64,000 nt of DNA from Robertmurraya korlensis NBRC 107688 (GTDB taxonomy: Bacteria; Bacillota; Bacilli; Bacillales; Cytobacillaceae): the NCBI RefSeq assembly GCF_001591645.1, contig NZ_BCVH01000001.1, positions 1 through 64,000 on the forward strand, in the 5' to 3' direction. Below are positions 23,581-33,705 of the stretch, one piece after another. Within the stretch, counting starts at the first letter, position 1, and each line of letters opens with the position of its first letter. Position numbers and translations under genes: made by a program. The notes below the pieces were generated by a model. The model was not told the DNA's origin. It did not search any database and was given only the letters and a program-made list of their open reading frames with translations.

Positions 23581-25030
23581 GGAAGACCAAGCACTCATTT
23601 TTGAATTAAGTACCTCTGGCCGAGTGGGATATAGTCTCCCTGAGATGGATATCCCTGAGGTAAACATCGATGATTTAATTCCAACTGATTATATTCGTAC
23701 CGCTGAACCAAATTTACCAGAAGTGTCTGAGCTTGATATTATGCGTCATTACACAGCCTTATCAAGAAGAAATCATGGAGTTGATTCTGGTTTTTACCCG
23801 CTCGGTTCTTGTACGATGAAGTATAATCCGAAGATTAACGAAAATGTTGCTCGATTTGCAGGGTTTGCCCATCTTCACCCACTTCAAGATGAAAGCTCTG
23901 TTCAAGGGGCATTAGAGCTTATGTATGATCTTCAAGAACATCTGATTGAAATTACAGGAATGGATGAAGTCACACTACAGCCTGCTGCAGGGGCCCACGG
24001 AGAGTGGACGGGACTTATGCTCATTCGTGCCTACCATGAAGCAAATGGGGATACAAAAAGAACAAAGGTCATAGTACCTGACTCCGCTCATGGAACCAAT
24101 CCAGCTTCTGCAACTGTTGCCGGGTTTGAAACAATTACGGTTAAGTCAGATGAAAATGGATTAGTTGATTTAGATGACTTAAGAAATGTAGTAGGTGAAG
24201 ATACAGCTGCCTTGATGCTTACCAATCCAAATACCCTTGGGTTATTTGAAGAGAATATCCTTGAAATGGCGTCGATCGTTCACGAAGCCGGAGGAAAGCT
24301 TTATTATGATGGAGCTAATCTAAATGCTGTTCTTTCAAAAGCAAGGCCAGGAGATATGGGCTTTGATGTTGTGCATTTAAATTTACACAAGACGTTCACA
24401 GGCCCACATGGGGGCGGTGGCCCAGGTTCTGGTCCTGTTGGGGTGAAGAAGGATTTAATTCCATTCTTACCAAAACCAGTCGTTACGAAGAAGGACCGAG
24501 AATTCGTATTAGATTATGACCGTCCACAGTCAATTGGACGTGTGAAGCCTTACTATGGTAACTTTGGAATTAATGTAAGAGCTTATACGTATATTCGTAC
24601 GATGGGCCCAGATGGACTAAAAGCAGTAACTGAGTATGCAGTATTAAATGCGAATTATATGATGAGACGACTCCAGCCTTACTTTGATCTTCCGTTTGAT
24701 AGACATTGTAAGCATGAGTTCGTATTAAGTGGGAAGAGACAAAAGAAGCTTGGTGTACGTACGCTAGATATCGCGAAGCGCCTGTTGGACTTTGGATATC
24801 ATCCACCAACCATTTACTTCCCATTAAATGTTGAGGAATGTATTATGATTGAGCCGACAGAGACAGAATCGAAGGAAACGCTCGATGCGTTTATTGAAGC
24901 AATGATTCAAATTGCAAAGGAAGCGGAAGAAAATCCTGAAATCGTTCAAGAAGCACCGCACACGACAGTTATTGGACGATTGGATGAAACGACTGCTGCT
25001 CGTAAGCCGATTCTGAGATACCAAGTATAA
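23573..25030 (+). CDS. gcvPB: Glycine dehydrogenase (decarboxylating) subunit 2
   Basis: The second P-protein subunit, 485 residues (B. subtilis 488). The PLP Lys is in the [16 protein letters not shown] motif near residues 271-286. ATG 23573 overlaps the gcvPA stop. The encoded complex decarboxylates glycine and passes the aminomethyl group to lipoyl-H protein. lipM, needed to lipoylate, lies a few genes away. Confidence 0.95.
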   Translation: MHKEDQALIFELSTSGRVGYSLPEMDIPEVNIDDLIPTDYIRTAEPNLPEVSELDIMRHYTALSRRNHGVDSGFYPLGSCTMKYNPKINENVARFAGFAHLHPLQDESSVQGALELMYDLQEHLIEITGMDEVTLQPAAGAHGEWTGLMLIRAYHEANGDTKRTKVIVPDSAHGTNPASATVAGFETITVKSDENGLVDLDDLRNVVGEDTAALMLTNPNTLGLFEENILEMASIVHEAGGKLYYDGANLNAVLSKARPGDMGFDVVHLNLHKTFTGPHGGGGPGSGPVGVKKDLIPFLPKPVVTKKDREFVLDYDRPQSIGRVKPYYGNFGINVRAYTYIRTMGPDGLKAVTEYAVLNANYMMRRLQPYFDLPFDRHCKHEFVLSGKRQKKLGVRTLDIAKRLLDFGYHPPTIYFPLNVEECIMIEPTETESKETLDAFIEAMIQIAKEAEENPEIVQEAPHTTVIGRLDETTAARKPILRYQV

Positions 25031-25045
25031 GTTTTGTTTAGGAAG

Positions 25046-25075
25046 CAAGCACGGCTGATGTCGTGCTTGTTTTTT
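25046..25075 (+). terminator. Terminator of the gcv operon
   Basis: CAAGCACG pairs with CGTGCTTG and is followed by six T. Confidence 0.85.
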
Positions 25076-25157
25076 GTTGAATGGAGAAGTCGATGTCTAG
25101 AATGAGTGGTAGGTTGAGGGTTTCCTATATAGATAAACCTAGATCAGCGTTTGGAAT

Positions 25158-25246
25158 ATATGATTTCCAGGAATTAGTGGAATGGATGAATTAAATGAGT
25201 ATTTAGGACATATGATTTCCAACAATTAGGGGAATAGATAAACTAA
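25158..25246 (+). repeat. Imperfect direct repeat in intergenic DNA
   Basis: The roughly 37-base unit begins ATATGATTTCCA and ends GGAAT-x-GAT-x-AA. It occurs at 25158-25194 and 25210-25246 with a handful of differences. It lies between the gcv terminator and the following membrane-protein gene. No coding function is visible. Confidence 0.55.
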
Positions 25247-25297
25247 CAGCTTTTCGACATTAAATCTGAAACTAGGAAGAAGAGTAGGAGGGATATC

Positions 25298-25861
25298 ATG
25301 AGTATAGAGGTGGTTATCGTTTCGACGCTCTGTTTTTTTCTTTTGGTAAAACCTTTTCGTTATTTTCTCCAATTATTTAGTAATGAAAGTGGGTCTCTCA
25401 TATTTAAAGCGGTACATTTAATAGGAGTAATTATTGTTTGTCTCTTTCTATTAATAATGATCGGGGATATGCAAAATAGTACTATTCCAGCACCTGACTA
25501 CACATTGTTTTTTATCACACCATTTTTTATGCTGACGACTTTGTATATGTCCGTTCTGTTTCTGTTTGAAAGTGATGTACTGGAAAGAAGAAAGGATCAT
25601 TTGAATGGCCCTATTTTTATTTTAATTCCGATTCTTGCCCTTTTTTCCTTAACAAAAATGTGGCAAAAGACTACACAGTTATTTACCCAATTAGGAGGAG
25701 GACCAGATAGTCCCGGATCAAAGATGTACGAAATGGCCTGGATTAATACGTATACAAGTCCACTTCTAATGAATATTTACTTGTTTTTGTTTTTAACTAG
25801 TATCACATTATTTTGTGCCTACTTTTATATCCATACAAGTAAAAAGGATTCTGCTCATTAG
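25298..25861 (+). CDS. Hypothetical multi-pass membrane protein
   Basis: A 187-residue protein with about five hydrophobic segments (around 5-22, 35-55, 70-90, 102-117 and 155-178) and few polar residues. It starts after GTAGGAGG. I do not recognise a family. A strong hairpin overlaps its stop codon. Confidence 0.7.
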   Translation: MSIEVVIVSTLCFFLLVKPFRYFLQLFSNESGSLIFKAVHLIGVIIVCLFLLIMIGDMQNSTIPAPDYTLFFITPFFMLTTLYMSVLFLFESDVLERRKDHLNGPIFILIPILALFSLTKMWQKTTQLFTQLGGGPDSPGSKMYEMAWINTYTSPLLMNIYLFLFLTSITLFCAYFYIHTSKKDSAH

Positions 25862-25878
25862 GAGCTGAATCCTTTTTA
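25841..25878. terminator. Bidirectional terminator
   Basis: AAAAAGGATTC...GAATCCTTTTT with an inner GCTC/GAGC pair spans the stop of the membrane protein and serves the convergent yqhL. Confidence 0.85.
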
Positions 25879-25918
25879 TAATCCGGGAACCTTTAATTAA
25901 GGCACCATCACTTGTCTA

Positions 25919-26299
25919 TTACTTCACTTTAATTTTACCAGACCACTTTTTAAATCCGCCTTCAAGGTGGGAAAGGTCTTTATAACCTTTGCGGTAAAGT
26001 GTTTGTGCTGCGCGGCCACTTCTCATCCCACTTTGGCAATATAGATAAACCGGTTTGTCAGGACGAATTTCTTTCATTCGCATTTTAAATTGCGATAGTG
26101 GGATATTTCTAGCTCCTAAAATATGCCCAGCTTCATACTCGTTTGGTTCACGCACATCAATTAGTTGAGCTTTTCGATAACCTTCGCGGAATTGTTGTTC
26201 ATTCAGCGTTTTTACAATTTTTCTTTGGTAGAGCCAAGTAATCACTGAGTAAGTAATAATGGCACCTAGAAGAATAAGGATAAAATAAAGAGTATCCAT
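25919..26299 (-). CDS. yqhL: Rhodanese-like domain protein YqhL
   Basis: A 126-residue protein, the same size as B. subtilis YqhL. An N-terminal membrane helix (about 4-22) is followed by a rhodanese domain with [10 protein letters not shown], where Cys88 in the C-Q-S-G-M-R loop is the sulfur-carrying residue. It may handle sulfane sulfur at the membrane. It faces away from lipM. Confidence 0.9.
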   Translation of the reverse strand: MDTLYFILILLGAIITYSVITWLYQRKIVKTLNEQQFREGYRKAQLIDVREPNEYEAGHILGARNIPLSQFKMRMKEIRPDKPVYLYCQSGMRSGRAAQTLYRKGYKDLSHLEGGFKKWSGKIKVK

Positions 26300-26473
26300 A
26301 AATTTATATGTCTCCTTTCAAACAAGCATCACGCCAAATTATATTATATAGGTGTTGTGACTTTGGGTAAAGAGAAAGAACCTAATTTCCTGAGTACTTG
26401 TTACTTTCTTTCAAACGATTCATTTGTTAAGCTAATAGAGCTAGACTTCAACAATAGAAAAAGAGGTTTCAAT

Positions 26474-27310
26474 ATGGACAAAGAAATATGGGGTTTTATT
26501 GATTCTAAAGAAGGGTCTCCTTCTTTTAATATGGCATTAGATGAAGCATTGCTTGAGTGGCATAGTAAAGGGGAAATTCCACCGGTTATCCGTTTTTATG
26601 GCTGGAATCCAGCTACTCTTTCAATAGGATATTTCCAAAAAGTTGAGAAGGAAATAGATCTTGATAAAGTGAAAGAACACCAGCTTGGATTCGTTCGTAG
26701 ACCGACAGGTGGGAGAGGGGTACTTCATGATCAAGAGCTAACGTATAGTGTTATTGTTTCAGAAGAACATCCTGACATGCCAAAAACGGTTACAGAAGCG
26801 TACCGTGTAATTTCAGAAGGGATTTTAAAAGGGTTTCAGTCACTAGGGTTGGATGCTTACTTTGCGGTTCCAAAAACAGCGGAGGAAAGAGATTCCTTAA
26901 AAAACCCTCGCTCAGCTGTTTGTTTTGATGCTCCAAGCTGGTATGAGCTTGTTGTAGAGGGAAGAAAAGTGGCCGGAAGTGCGCAAACAAGACAAAAAGG
27001 GGTTATTCTGCAACACGGTTCCATTCTACTAGATATAGATGAAGATAAGCTATTTAGTCTTTTTAAATATCCAAACGAGAGAGTAAAGGAACGAATGCAA
27101 AGAGCCTTTAAGAACAAGGCTGTGGCTATTAATGAAATTAGTTCAAGAAAAATAGAGCTTGAAGAAGCTAAACGTGCTTTTAAACTGGGATTCGAAGAAG
27201 GCTTAAATATAGAGCTCCAACCATATGAATTATCAACGGAGCAAATGGAATATGTTCATAAGCTCGCACGTGATCGTTATGAAAGTGACGAGTGGAATTT
27301 CAAAAGATAA
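26474..27310 (+). CDS. lipM: Octanoyl-[GcvH]:protein octanoyltransferase LipM
   Basis: Transfers octanoate from acyl carrier protein to GcvH at the start of lipoate synthesis. It has 278 residues, identical in length to B. subtilis LipM. Catalytic Cys150 lies in [13 protein letters not shown], and [11 protein letters not shown] at 75-85 is the family signature. ATG 26474 has AGAGG upstream; the longer frame begins in the preceding leader. Its function fits the nearby glycine cleavage genes. Confidence 0.93.
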   Translation: MDKEIWGFIDSKEGSPSFNMALDEALLEWHSKGEIPPVIRFYGWNPATLSIGYFQKVEKEIDLDKVKEHQLGFVRRPTGGRGVLHDQELTYSVIVSEEHPDMPKTVTEAYRVISEGILKGFQSLGLDAYFAVPKTAEERDSLKNPRSAVCFDAPSWYELVVEGRKVAGSAQTRQKGVILQHGSILLDIDEDKLFSLFKYPNERVKERMQRAFKNKAVAINEISSRKIELEEAKRAFKLGFEEGLNIELQPYELSTEQMEYVHKLARDRYESDEWNFKR

Positions 27311-27340
27311 GCGTCGAAATTTGTCGCTTTTCTTTTTTTT
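27309..27340 (+). terminator. Terminator after lipM
   Basis: AAGCG-T-CGA...TTG-T-CGCTT ends in a long T-run (TTT-TC-TTTTTTTT). A second, larger hairpin without a T-run on this strand lies at 27396-27434 (AGCAA..AGCGA-ATTT..AAAT-TCGCT..TTGCT). Confidence 0.7.
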
Positions 27341-27514
27341 GTAAAGTTATAGGTCAAAAGCCTATAGGACGTAGGGTTGTCTCGATATAAAAAAAAGCAA
27401 GGAGCGAAATTTGTTAAAATTTATCGCTTTTGCTCGAAAATCTATAAAAATCAGCTCTTTTCGCTAGATTCTTAATTTTTTTGAGTTTGACAAATTTGTT
27501 GGCGTTTGACCCGG

Positions 27515-27562
27515 ACACAATATATAGTGTGTGTTTTTGAAAAATATATACTATATGTAGAC
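27515..27562 (+). promoter_or_regulatory. NrdR boxes upstream of nrdJ
   Basis: ACACAATATATAGTGT at 27515-27530 matches the NrdR operator (ACAC-WATAT-x-TW-GTGT). A weaker partner, ATATACTATATGTAGA (27547-27562), begins 32 bases later, about three helical turns, as NrdR-box pairs usually do. They predict ATP/dATP-dependent repression of nrdJ by NrdR. Confidence 0.75.
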
Positions 27563-27695
27563 AATATGGTTGATTTCACAATGGGACTGTGGTAATTTAA
27601 GAATATTCCTAGCATAGCTAGATTCTGGATTTCTATTAGTAGTTTTTACAGAGTAGATTAAAAGAAGCATTGTATATATTAAAGGAGTTGTGTGT

Positions 27696-30248
27696 ATGTC
27701 TGTTGCGTTTAGAAAAAAAATGAATATTGATGTGGAGAGCTTAAACAAGGACATTAGCTTGTTTCCTCAGGTGCATCCAGTAACCCCAGATATGAAAATT
27801 ACCCATAAAGGGGTATCAAGACTTGTTATGCTTGACCGTTATACATTTAAAGATACGGAAAAGCTAACATTATCGAATGGGGATTTTGTCGTTCTAACAA
27901 TTAAAGAAGATCCAAAGTTTCCTGCGAGAGGTCTTGGATTTATTCTAGAAATTGATTGGGATCAAAAGATGGCTAAGGTGCTTGTTGATGAGGAATTTAG
28001 AGGGGTTCTAGATGATCCTGAAGAAGCTAGCACAGGAGTGATCAACCGTTCACTCGATGTTATTGAAAAGCCATTGGAAGTGTTCTATGAGCAAATTGCG
28101 AAACGCAACGCAACAGGCTTGGCTTCAGTAGAGAGAACAGAAGAAAAGAAGGCTGAATGGTTTCAGAAGTTTTATCAGGAACTAGTTAACTTAAATTTCA
28201 TCCCAGCAGGACGAGTTCTTTACGGAGCGGGTGCTGGAACCGAAGTAACATTCTTTAATTGTTATGTAATGCCATTTGTACAAGATTCGCGTGAAGGAAT
28301 TTCTGAGCATCGTAAGCAAGTAATGGAAATCATGAGTCGTGGTGGTGGTGTTGGAACAAATGGTTCAACCCTAAGACCTAGAAACACTCTTGCCCGTGGA
28401 GTAAACGGTAAATCATCGGGATCAGTGTCTTGGTTAGATGATATTGCTAAGCTTACTCACTTGGTGGAGCAGGGTGGATCAAGACGTGGTGCCCAAATGA
28501 TCATGTTAGCTGACTGGCATCCAGATATTATTGAGTTCATTATTTCAAAAATGCAAAATCCAAGAATTCTTCGTTTCTTACTTGAGACAACAAATGACGA
28601 AACGATTAAAAAATATGCAAAAGAAAAACTAAAGTTTTCTCCTCTTACAGAGAGTGAGCGTTCTATGTACCAAGGAATTGCTAATTATAAAACTATTCCA
28701 GGCCAAGGTGGTTTCTCTGATAAGAACATTGCTGATGCGGAAGAGAAACTTACAACCGGTGGTAACTACTCCGTTCATAACTCAGAATTCTTAACAGGTG
28801 CAAATATTTCTATCTGTTTAACAAAAGAGTTTATGGAAGCAGTTGAAAATGATTCTGTGTATGAGCTTCGATTCCCAGATGTGGAAAGCTATGATGCAGA
28901 AGAAATGAAAATTTACAACGAAGAGTGGCATAAATTCGGGGACGTTCGTGAGTGGGAAAAACAAGGCCATAAAGTACGAGTGTACAGAAAGATTCAAGCA
29001 AAAGAACTATGGAATCTAATTAACATCTGTGCGACCTACTCAGCTGAGCCTGGAATTTTCTTCATCGACAACGCGAACGATATGACAAATGCAAAAGCAT
29101 ACGGTCAGCAAGTAGTAGCTACAAATCCATGTGGAGAACAACCACTAGCACCATATTCTGTTTGTAACCTTGCTGCTGTTAACTTAGCTGAAATGGCAGA
29201 CAAAGAGACTAAGACTGTTAATTTTGAAAAGTTAAAGCAAACGGTCGCTGTCGGCGTGCGTATGCAGGATAACGTAATTGATGCGACTCCGTACTTCCTT
29301 GAAGACAATAAGAATCAAGCGTTAGGGGAAAGACGTGTAGGGCTTGGCGTGATGGGCTTACATGATCTTCTGATCTATTGTGAAACAGAATACGGTTCTG
29401 AAGAAGGAAACGTTCTTATTGATAAAGTGTTTGAAACGATTGCGACGACTGCTTATGAAACATCTGTTGAATTGGCGAAGGAAAAGGGTAGCTTCCCATT
29501 CCTAATTGGTGATACAGAAGTGGAAACGAACCGTCTTCGTCAAGCATTTACGCAAACAGGCTTTATGCAAAAAATGCCTGAGCATGTGAGAGAAGCTATT
29601 TTAGAAAGTGGAATCCGTAATTCTCACTTATTAACGGTAGCTCCTACAGGCTCTACCGGAACAATGGTAGGTGTATCAACGGGTCTCGAGCCATACTTCT
29701 CGTTCTCATACTTCCGCAGCGGGCGTCTTGGGAAGTTTATCGAAGTGAAGGCGGATATTGTACAAGACTATCTTGACCGTCATCCAGAAGCAGATCCTGA
29801 TAATTTACCAAGCTGGTTCGTATCGGCTATGGAGCTTGCTCCTGAAGCGCATGCTGACGTACAGTGTGTTATTCAAAGATGGATTGATAGTTCAATCAGT
29901 AAAACGGTAAATGCACCAAAAGGATACAGCGTGGAGCAGGTAGAAAAAGTGTATGAGCGCCTATACCGCGGTGGTGCTAAGGGTGGTACCGTTTATGTTG
30001 ATGGATCACGTGATAGCCAGGTATTAACGCTGAAGGCAGAAGAAAATACAGTGGATGAATATGAGCCAAATGTAGAAAAAGCACATGTTGTATTAGTTGA
30101 TACAATTACCGATCTTCGTTCAACAGATGTTACCATCGGTTCTGAAGTTGGAAATACTTGTCCTGTATGTCGTAAAGGAAAAGTAAAAGAAATAGGTGGC
30201 TGTAATACTTGTACAAACTGTAACGCACAGTTAAAGTGTGGTCTATAA
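27696..30248 (+). CDS. nrdJ: Adenosylcobalamin-dependent ribonucleotide reductase NrdJ
   Basis: Class II enzyme that reduces ribonucleotides with adenosylcobalamin, so it needs no oxygen. It has 850 residues from ATG 27696, 8 bases after AAAGGAG. The family is shown by F-F-N-C-Y-V (active-site Cys), G-G-G-V-G-T-N-G-S, N-P-C-G-E-Q (Cys/Glu radical site), A-P-T-G-S-T-G-T-M and a C-terminal zinc/redox tail with C-P-V-C, C-N-T-C and C. It stands alone between lipM and splB, with its own operators and terminator. Confidence 0.93.
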   Translation: MSVAFRKKMNIDVESLNKDISLFPQVHPVTPDMKITHKGVSRLVMLDRYTFKDTEKLTLSNGDFVVLTIKEDPKFPARGLGFILEIDWDQKMAKVLVDEEFRGVLDDPEEASTGVINRSLDVIEKPLEVFYEQIAKRNATGLASVERTEEKKAEWFQKFYQELVNLNFIPAGRVLYGAGAGTEVTFFNCYVMPFVQDSREGISEHRKQVMEIMSRGGGVGTNGSTLRPRNTLARGVNGKSSGSVSWLDDIAKLTHLVEQGGSRRGAQMIMLADWHPDIIEFIISKMQNPRILRFLLETTNDETIKKYAKEKLKFSPLTESERSMYQGIANYKTIPGQGGFSDKNIADAEEKLTTGGNYSVHNSEFLTGANISICLTKEFMEAVENDSVYELRFPDVESYDAEEMKIYNEEWHKFGDVREWEKQGHKVRVYRKIQAKELWNLINICATYSAEPGIFFIDNANDMTNAKAYGQQVVATNPCGEQPLAPYSVCNLAAVNLAEMADKETKTVNFEKLKQTVAVGVRMQDNVIDATPYFLEDNKNQALGERRVGLGVMGLHDLLIYCETEYGSEEGNVLIDKVFETIATTAYETSVELAKEKGSFPFLIGDTEVETNRLRQAFTQTGFMQKMPEHVREAILESGIRNSHLLTVAPTGSTGTMVGVSTGLEPYFSFSYFRSGRLGKFIEVKADIVQDYLDRHPEADPDNLPSWFVSAMELAPEAHADVQCVIQRWIDSSISKTVNAPKGYSVEQVEKVYERLYRGGAKGGTVYVDGSRDSQVLTLKAEENTVDEYEPNVEKAHVVLVDTITDLRSTDVTIGSEVGNTCPVCRKGKVKEIGGCNTCTNCNAQLKCGL

Positions 30249-30259
30249 TTTCATTGAGA

Positions 30260-30292
30260 GAGGATGGAAATATTTGTTCCATCCTCTTTTTT
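30260..30292 (+). terminator. Terminator after nrdJ
   Basis: GAGGATGGAA pairs with TTCCATCCTC and runs into six T. Confidence 0.88.
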
Positions 30293-30312
30293 CATTTCTT
30301 ATTTTTTTTGTT

Positions 30313-30319
30313 CATACTA
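30313..30319 (+). promoter_or_regulatory. Candidate sigma-G -10 element for splB
   Basis: CATACTA matches the sigma-G -10 consensus exactly, 41 bases before the splB start. The -35 is only fair (near 30292). In B. subtilis splB is transcribed by sigma-G in the forespore, which agrees. Confidence 0.5.
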
Positions 30320-30353
30320 GCTATATAACTAGGTAATGAAATGAGGGAAAAAA

Positions 30354-31379
30354 ATGAAGCCATTTGTTCCACAGCTTATTTATATAGAACCGGGTGCGCT
30401 GGAGTATGAGCTCGGTAGAGAATTGAAGCAAAAATTTGAAGAGATGGGCCTTGAAATTAGGGAAACGACTTCACATAACCAAATTCGTGGGATTCCTGGA
30501 GACAATGAGCTTCAGCAATACCGTAATGCTAAGTCTACTCTAGTGGTTGGAGTGAGGCGAACCCTAAAATTTGATACATCTAAGCCATCAGCAGAATACG
30601 CTATTCCCTTAGCAACTGGTTGCATGGGACATTGTCATTACTGTTATTTACAAACAACCTTAGGGAGTAAGCCGTATATTCGAACATACGTAAATTTGGA
30701 GGACATATTTAATCAAGCTCAAAAGTATATGGATGAACGTGCTCCGGAGATCACTCGATTCGAAGCTGCGTGTACATCAGACATTGTCGGCTTGGATCAC
30801 TTAACCCATTCACTGAAGAAAACCATTGAGTTTATTGGTCAAACCGAGTACGGTCAGCTCCGTTTTGTAACCAAATATCATCATGTGGATCATCTACTTG
30901 ATGCCAAACATAATGGGAAAACAAGATTTCGCTTCAGTGTGAACTCTCGGTATGTTATTAAAAACTTTGAACCGGGAACGTCATCGTTTGATGAACGTCT
31001 AGAAGCAGCAAAGAAGGTTGCTAAGGCTGGATATCCACTTGGCTTTATCGTTGCTCCTATTTACCTTCATGACGAATGGAAGGAAGGGTATAGAGAATTA
31101 TTTGAGCGTCTAAGTGATTCTTTGGAAGGAATAGAGCTTCCAAACTTAACCTTTGAATTAATTCAGCACCGTTTTACAAAGCCTGCGAAAAAGGTAATTG
31201 AAAAGCGCTACCCGAAAACGAAGCTTGAAATGGATGAGGAAAAAAGAAAATACAAATGGGGACGATACGGAATTGGAAAGTATGTGTATCAAAACGAAGA
31301 AGCAGCTGAAATGGAGCAAACGATTCGAGGATATGCACAAGAGTATTTTCCGAATTCAGAGGTTAGTTACTTTACGTAA
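30354..31379 (+). CDS. splB: Spore photoproduct lyase
   Basis: Radical-SAM enzyme that repairs the UV-induced 5-thyminyl-dihydrothymine in spore DNA during germination. It has 341 residues (B. subtilis 342). The cluster Cys are Cys90, 94 and 97 in G-C-M-G-H-C-H-Y-C-Y-L; Cys140 in F-E-A-A-C-T-S-D corresponds to the H-donor Cys of the family. The ribosome site is GAGGGAAAA. There is no splA upstream; it is monocistronic here. Confidence 0.95.
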   Translation: MKPFVPQLIYIEPGALEYELGRELKQKFEEMGLEIRETTSHNQIRGIPGDNELQQYRNAKSTLVVGVRRTLKFDTSKPSAEYAIPLATGCMGHCHYCYLQTTLGSKPYIRTYVNLEDIFNQAQKYMDERAPEITRFEAACTSDIVGLDHLTHSLKKTIEFIGQTEYGQLRFVTKYHHVDHLLDAKHNGKTRFRFSVNSRYVIKNFEPGTSSFDERLEAAKKVAKAGYPLGFIVAPIYLHDEWKEGYRELFERLSDSLEGIELPNLTFELIQHRFTKPAKKVIEKRYPKTKLEMDEEKRKYKWGRYGIGKYVYQNEEAAEMEQTIRGYAQEYFPNSEVSYFT

Positions 31380-31486
31380 AGCACCGATATTATAAAAAAA
31401 TAAATCAATTAGATTGTCCGCCGTACTATTTCATGAAACTCCTGCTTAAAGATGTATCATATATGTGCATCTAAGGAGTGACTTCC

Positions 31487-32371
31487 ATGTATATCGACGG
31501 CGTTTTTTCTGGGGGAGGAATTAAAGGGATAGCTTTAGTAGGTGCCTATGAAGCCATTGAGAAAAAAGGATTCCGATTCAAACGGGTGGCAGGTACGAGT
31601 GCAGGTTCAATCATTGCGTCATTAATTGCTGCGGGCTATACGAGCAAAGAGGTATATGAGCTAATCGATGAATTAGACTTAAAAACGTTTTTAGATACAC
31701 GTCCGTCGTATCTGCCCTTTCGTGTGACAAAATGGATCCTGCTCTATTGGAGACTAGGAATTTACAAGGGCCAGCGATTGGAAGAGTGGTTGGCAGAAAA
31801 GCTTGCACTAAAAGGTGTTCGAACATTTGCAGACTTACAACCACAAGCATTAAGAGTTGTTGCATCAGATTTATCAAATGGGAGATTAATCATCCTTCCA
31901 GATGATTTGCCGTACTATGGTATTAATCCGAATTCATTTTCAGTTGCAAAAGCCATCCGAATGAGCTGCAGTCTCCCGTATTTCTTTGAACCTGTCAAAA
32001 TTAAGCATGACCATACAACTAGTACGATTGTTGATGGAGGAGTTCTTAGTAACTTCCCTATGTGGTTATTCGATAGTGAGAATGTAAAAAAGATTAGACC
32101 TGTATTGGGAATCAAACTGTCTCACAGCATGCAGGATAGACCGATTAAACAAATAACGAATGCGATAAAACTATACGAGGCGCTGTTTGAAACGATGAAG
32201 GATGCACATGACTCGAGGTATATATCAAGGAAGCATGAAAGAAATATAATCTTTATCCCAACGGAAGGTGTATTAACCACAGAGTTTGAGTTGACGGAGG
32301 AAAAAAAACAAATCCTTTTCGATTTGGGAAAGGAGAGAGCTTCACAATTCTTTGCTAAATGGAGTTATTAA
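31487..32371 (+). CDS. yqhO: Patatin-like phospholipase YqhO
   Basis: A 294-residue patatin-family protein. The oxyanion loop is S-G-G-G-I-K-G (9-15) and the nucleophile Ser is in G-T-S-A-G near 38-42. The catalytic Asp is in V-D-G-G-V near 183-187. It is probably a lipid acyl hydrolase in the cytosol or at the membrane. ATG 31487 has AAGGAG at 31473-31478; the GTG at 31478 would overlap that site. Confidence 0.9.
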   Translation: MYIDGVFSGGGIKGIALVGAYEAIEKKGFRFKRVAGTSAGSIIASLIAAGYTSKEVYELIDELDLKTFLDTRPSYLPFRVTKWILLYWRLGIYKGQRLEEWLAEKLALKGVRTFADLQPQALRVVASDLSNGRLIILPDDLPYYGINPNSFSVAKAIRMSCSLPYFFEPVKIKHDHTTSTIVDGGVLSNFPMWLFDSENVKKIRPVLGIKLSHSMQDRPIKQITNAIKLYEALFETMKDAHDSRYISRKHERNIIFIPTEGVLTTEFELTEEKKQILFDLGKERASQFFAKWSY

Positions 32372-32375
32372 AAAG

Positions 32376-32409
32376 AAAAACCGAGCATCTAAAATGATGC
32401 TCGGTTTTT
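32376..32409. terminator. Bidirectional terminator
   Basis: A 14-bp stem, AAAAACCGAGCATC with GATGCTCGGTTTTT, overlaps the stop of yqhP and serves both convergent genes. Confidence 0.9.
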
Positions 32410-32763
32410 CTTTTTCCCTTTTCGCCCTTCGATGACCGTCAAATGTGTGGCTGATTTAGATTTATTCGTATGCTTCTTTAAAGAAGTAATGGAGCCACTT
32501 TTGGCCGCGGGTTTGCGAACCTCTTTTTGGAAATACTTCCTTTTTGAACGTTTAGCAGCTTTACGGAACGCATGCTGTTCTTTTTTGTCGGGACTTCCCT
32601 TATAAAAATGTCGAACCAAAAAGTACAGAATGACTCCGACAATTGCAAACACAAAAATACTTTTAAAAAATTCACCAGGATTGACCATTAGTTTAGATAC
32701 TACTCCTATAGTAGCTAAAATAACTAAACACACGATAAAAATAAGCGAAGTTCGATTTTTCAT
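32389..32763 (-). CDS. yqhP: YqhP-type (SA1362 family) membrane protein
   Basis: A 124-residue protein with two N-terminal membrane segments (about 8-25 and 34-50), then a strongly basic tail. It matches the SA1362/YqhP group by layout and by position between yqhO and yqhR. ATG 32763 lies 8 bases after AGGGAGG; a GTG three codons earlier is possible. Confidence 0.75.
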   Translation of the reverse strand: MKNRTSLIFIVCLVILATIGVVSKLMVNPGEFFKSIFVFAIVGVILYFLVRHFYKGSPDKKEQHAFRKAAKRSKRKYFQKEVRKPAAKSGSITSLKKHTNKSKSATHLTVIEGRKGKKKNRASF

Positions 32764-32773
32764 GAAAGCCACC

Positions 32774-33128
32774 TCCCTAAAAGCATGATTAGCATTTTCT
32801 TCCGCTTTTAAACTAGCCGCTCCGACAATTACACAATTTCCTACCCTTGTTCTGTAACCTTAAGGGGGGAGATTGGGCTTGCACATTTTAATGGTGAGGT
32901 TGTTATTAATTCAAACGTTTTAAAGGTATTAATTAATTTATGCTACATTCCACGATATTGGAACACCGTTTTTACATTTGTTTAATAAAATCTTATCTTA
33001 TATTTATTCTACTAGAAAAAGAAAAAAACCTCTATCTTGGAGACTCAAATTGACAGAAATGAATTATTTTTTATTTATAAGTAAGGAAAGAATTAACGTG
33101 GGACATAATACAAATGGAGGTGGTATTA
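32774..33128. other. Gap of ~350 bp where yqhQ would lie in B. subtilis
   Basis: No gene is visible. The region is AT-rich and contains TTGACA at 33050-33055, but no well-spaced -10. A good GGAGGTGG ribosome site for yqhR ends it. Confidence 0.45.
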
Positions 33129-33653
33129 ATGGCAGAAGAAAAGGAAAAATATGAGCAAGAACAGCATGAAAAACCATTATCATTTATCGCTATGGTCATT
33201 ATCACTGGGTTTGTTGGGGGAGCTCTATGGAGTGGTCTTTCGTTTATTGCATGGTATTTCAATTTTACTGAGATTCATCCAAGGGTCATTCTAGAGCCAT
33301 GGGCGATCGGCGCATGGAAAAAACAATGGCTTGGTACAGTTATTTCTATTATTCTGATTGGAGTTATCTCAATCGGAGTTGCCATTATGTATTACATAGC
33401 GCTGAGACGTTTTAAGAGTATACTTATTGGTATGGGCTTCGGACTTGCATTACTCGCATTGGTATTGTTCGTGCTTAATCCAATTTTCCCTGGAATTCCT
33501 CCGTTTAGAAAAATGGAGTTTAATACATTAATTACCACAGCGTGTTTTTATGTTTTGTATGGGACGTTTATTGGATATACGATTTCCTATGAGGAGCATG
33601 AAATGAAGAGGATAAAAAAGGAAAACCATGAACCGGTCTTCTCTAGAGACTAG
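33129..33653 (+). CDS. yqhR: YqhR family membrane protein
   Basis: A 174-residue protein with about four membrane segments (about 18-45, 75-95, 100-125 and 140-158) and a charged Lys/Glu tail. It matches the YqhR family in size and position. ATG 33129 follows GGAGGTGG. Function unknown. Confidence 0.85.
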   Translation: MAEEKEKYEQEQHEKPLSFIAMVIITGFVGGALWSGLSFIAWYFNFTEIHPRVILEPWAIGAWKKQWLGTVISIILIGVISIGVAIMYYIALRRFKSILIGMGFGLALLALVLFVLNPIFPGIPPFRKMEFNTLITTACFYVLYGTFIGYTISYEEHEMKRIKKENHEPVFSRD

Positions 33654-33675
33654 TGTAACGAAAATAGGATGTGTT

Positions 33676-33705
33676 AGAATGTTCTTATTGAGCATTCTTT
33701 TTTTT
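33676..33705 (+). terminator. Terminator after yqhR
   Basis: AGAATG...CATTCT with an 11-base loop is followed by eight T. Confidence 0.8.
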
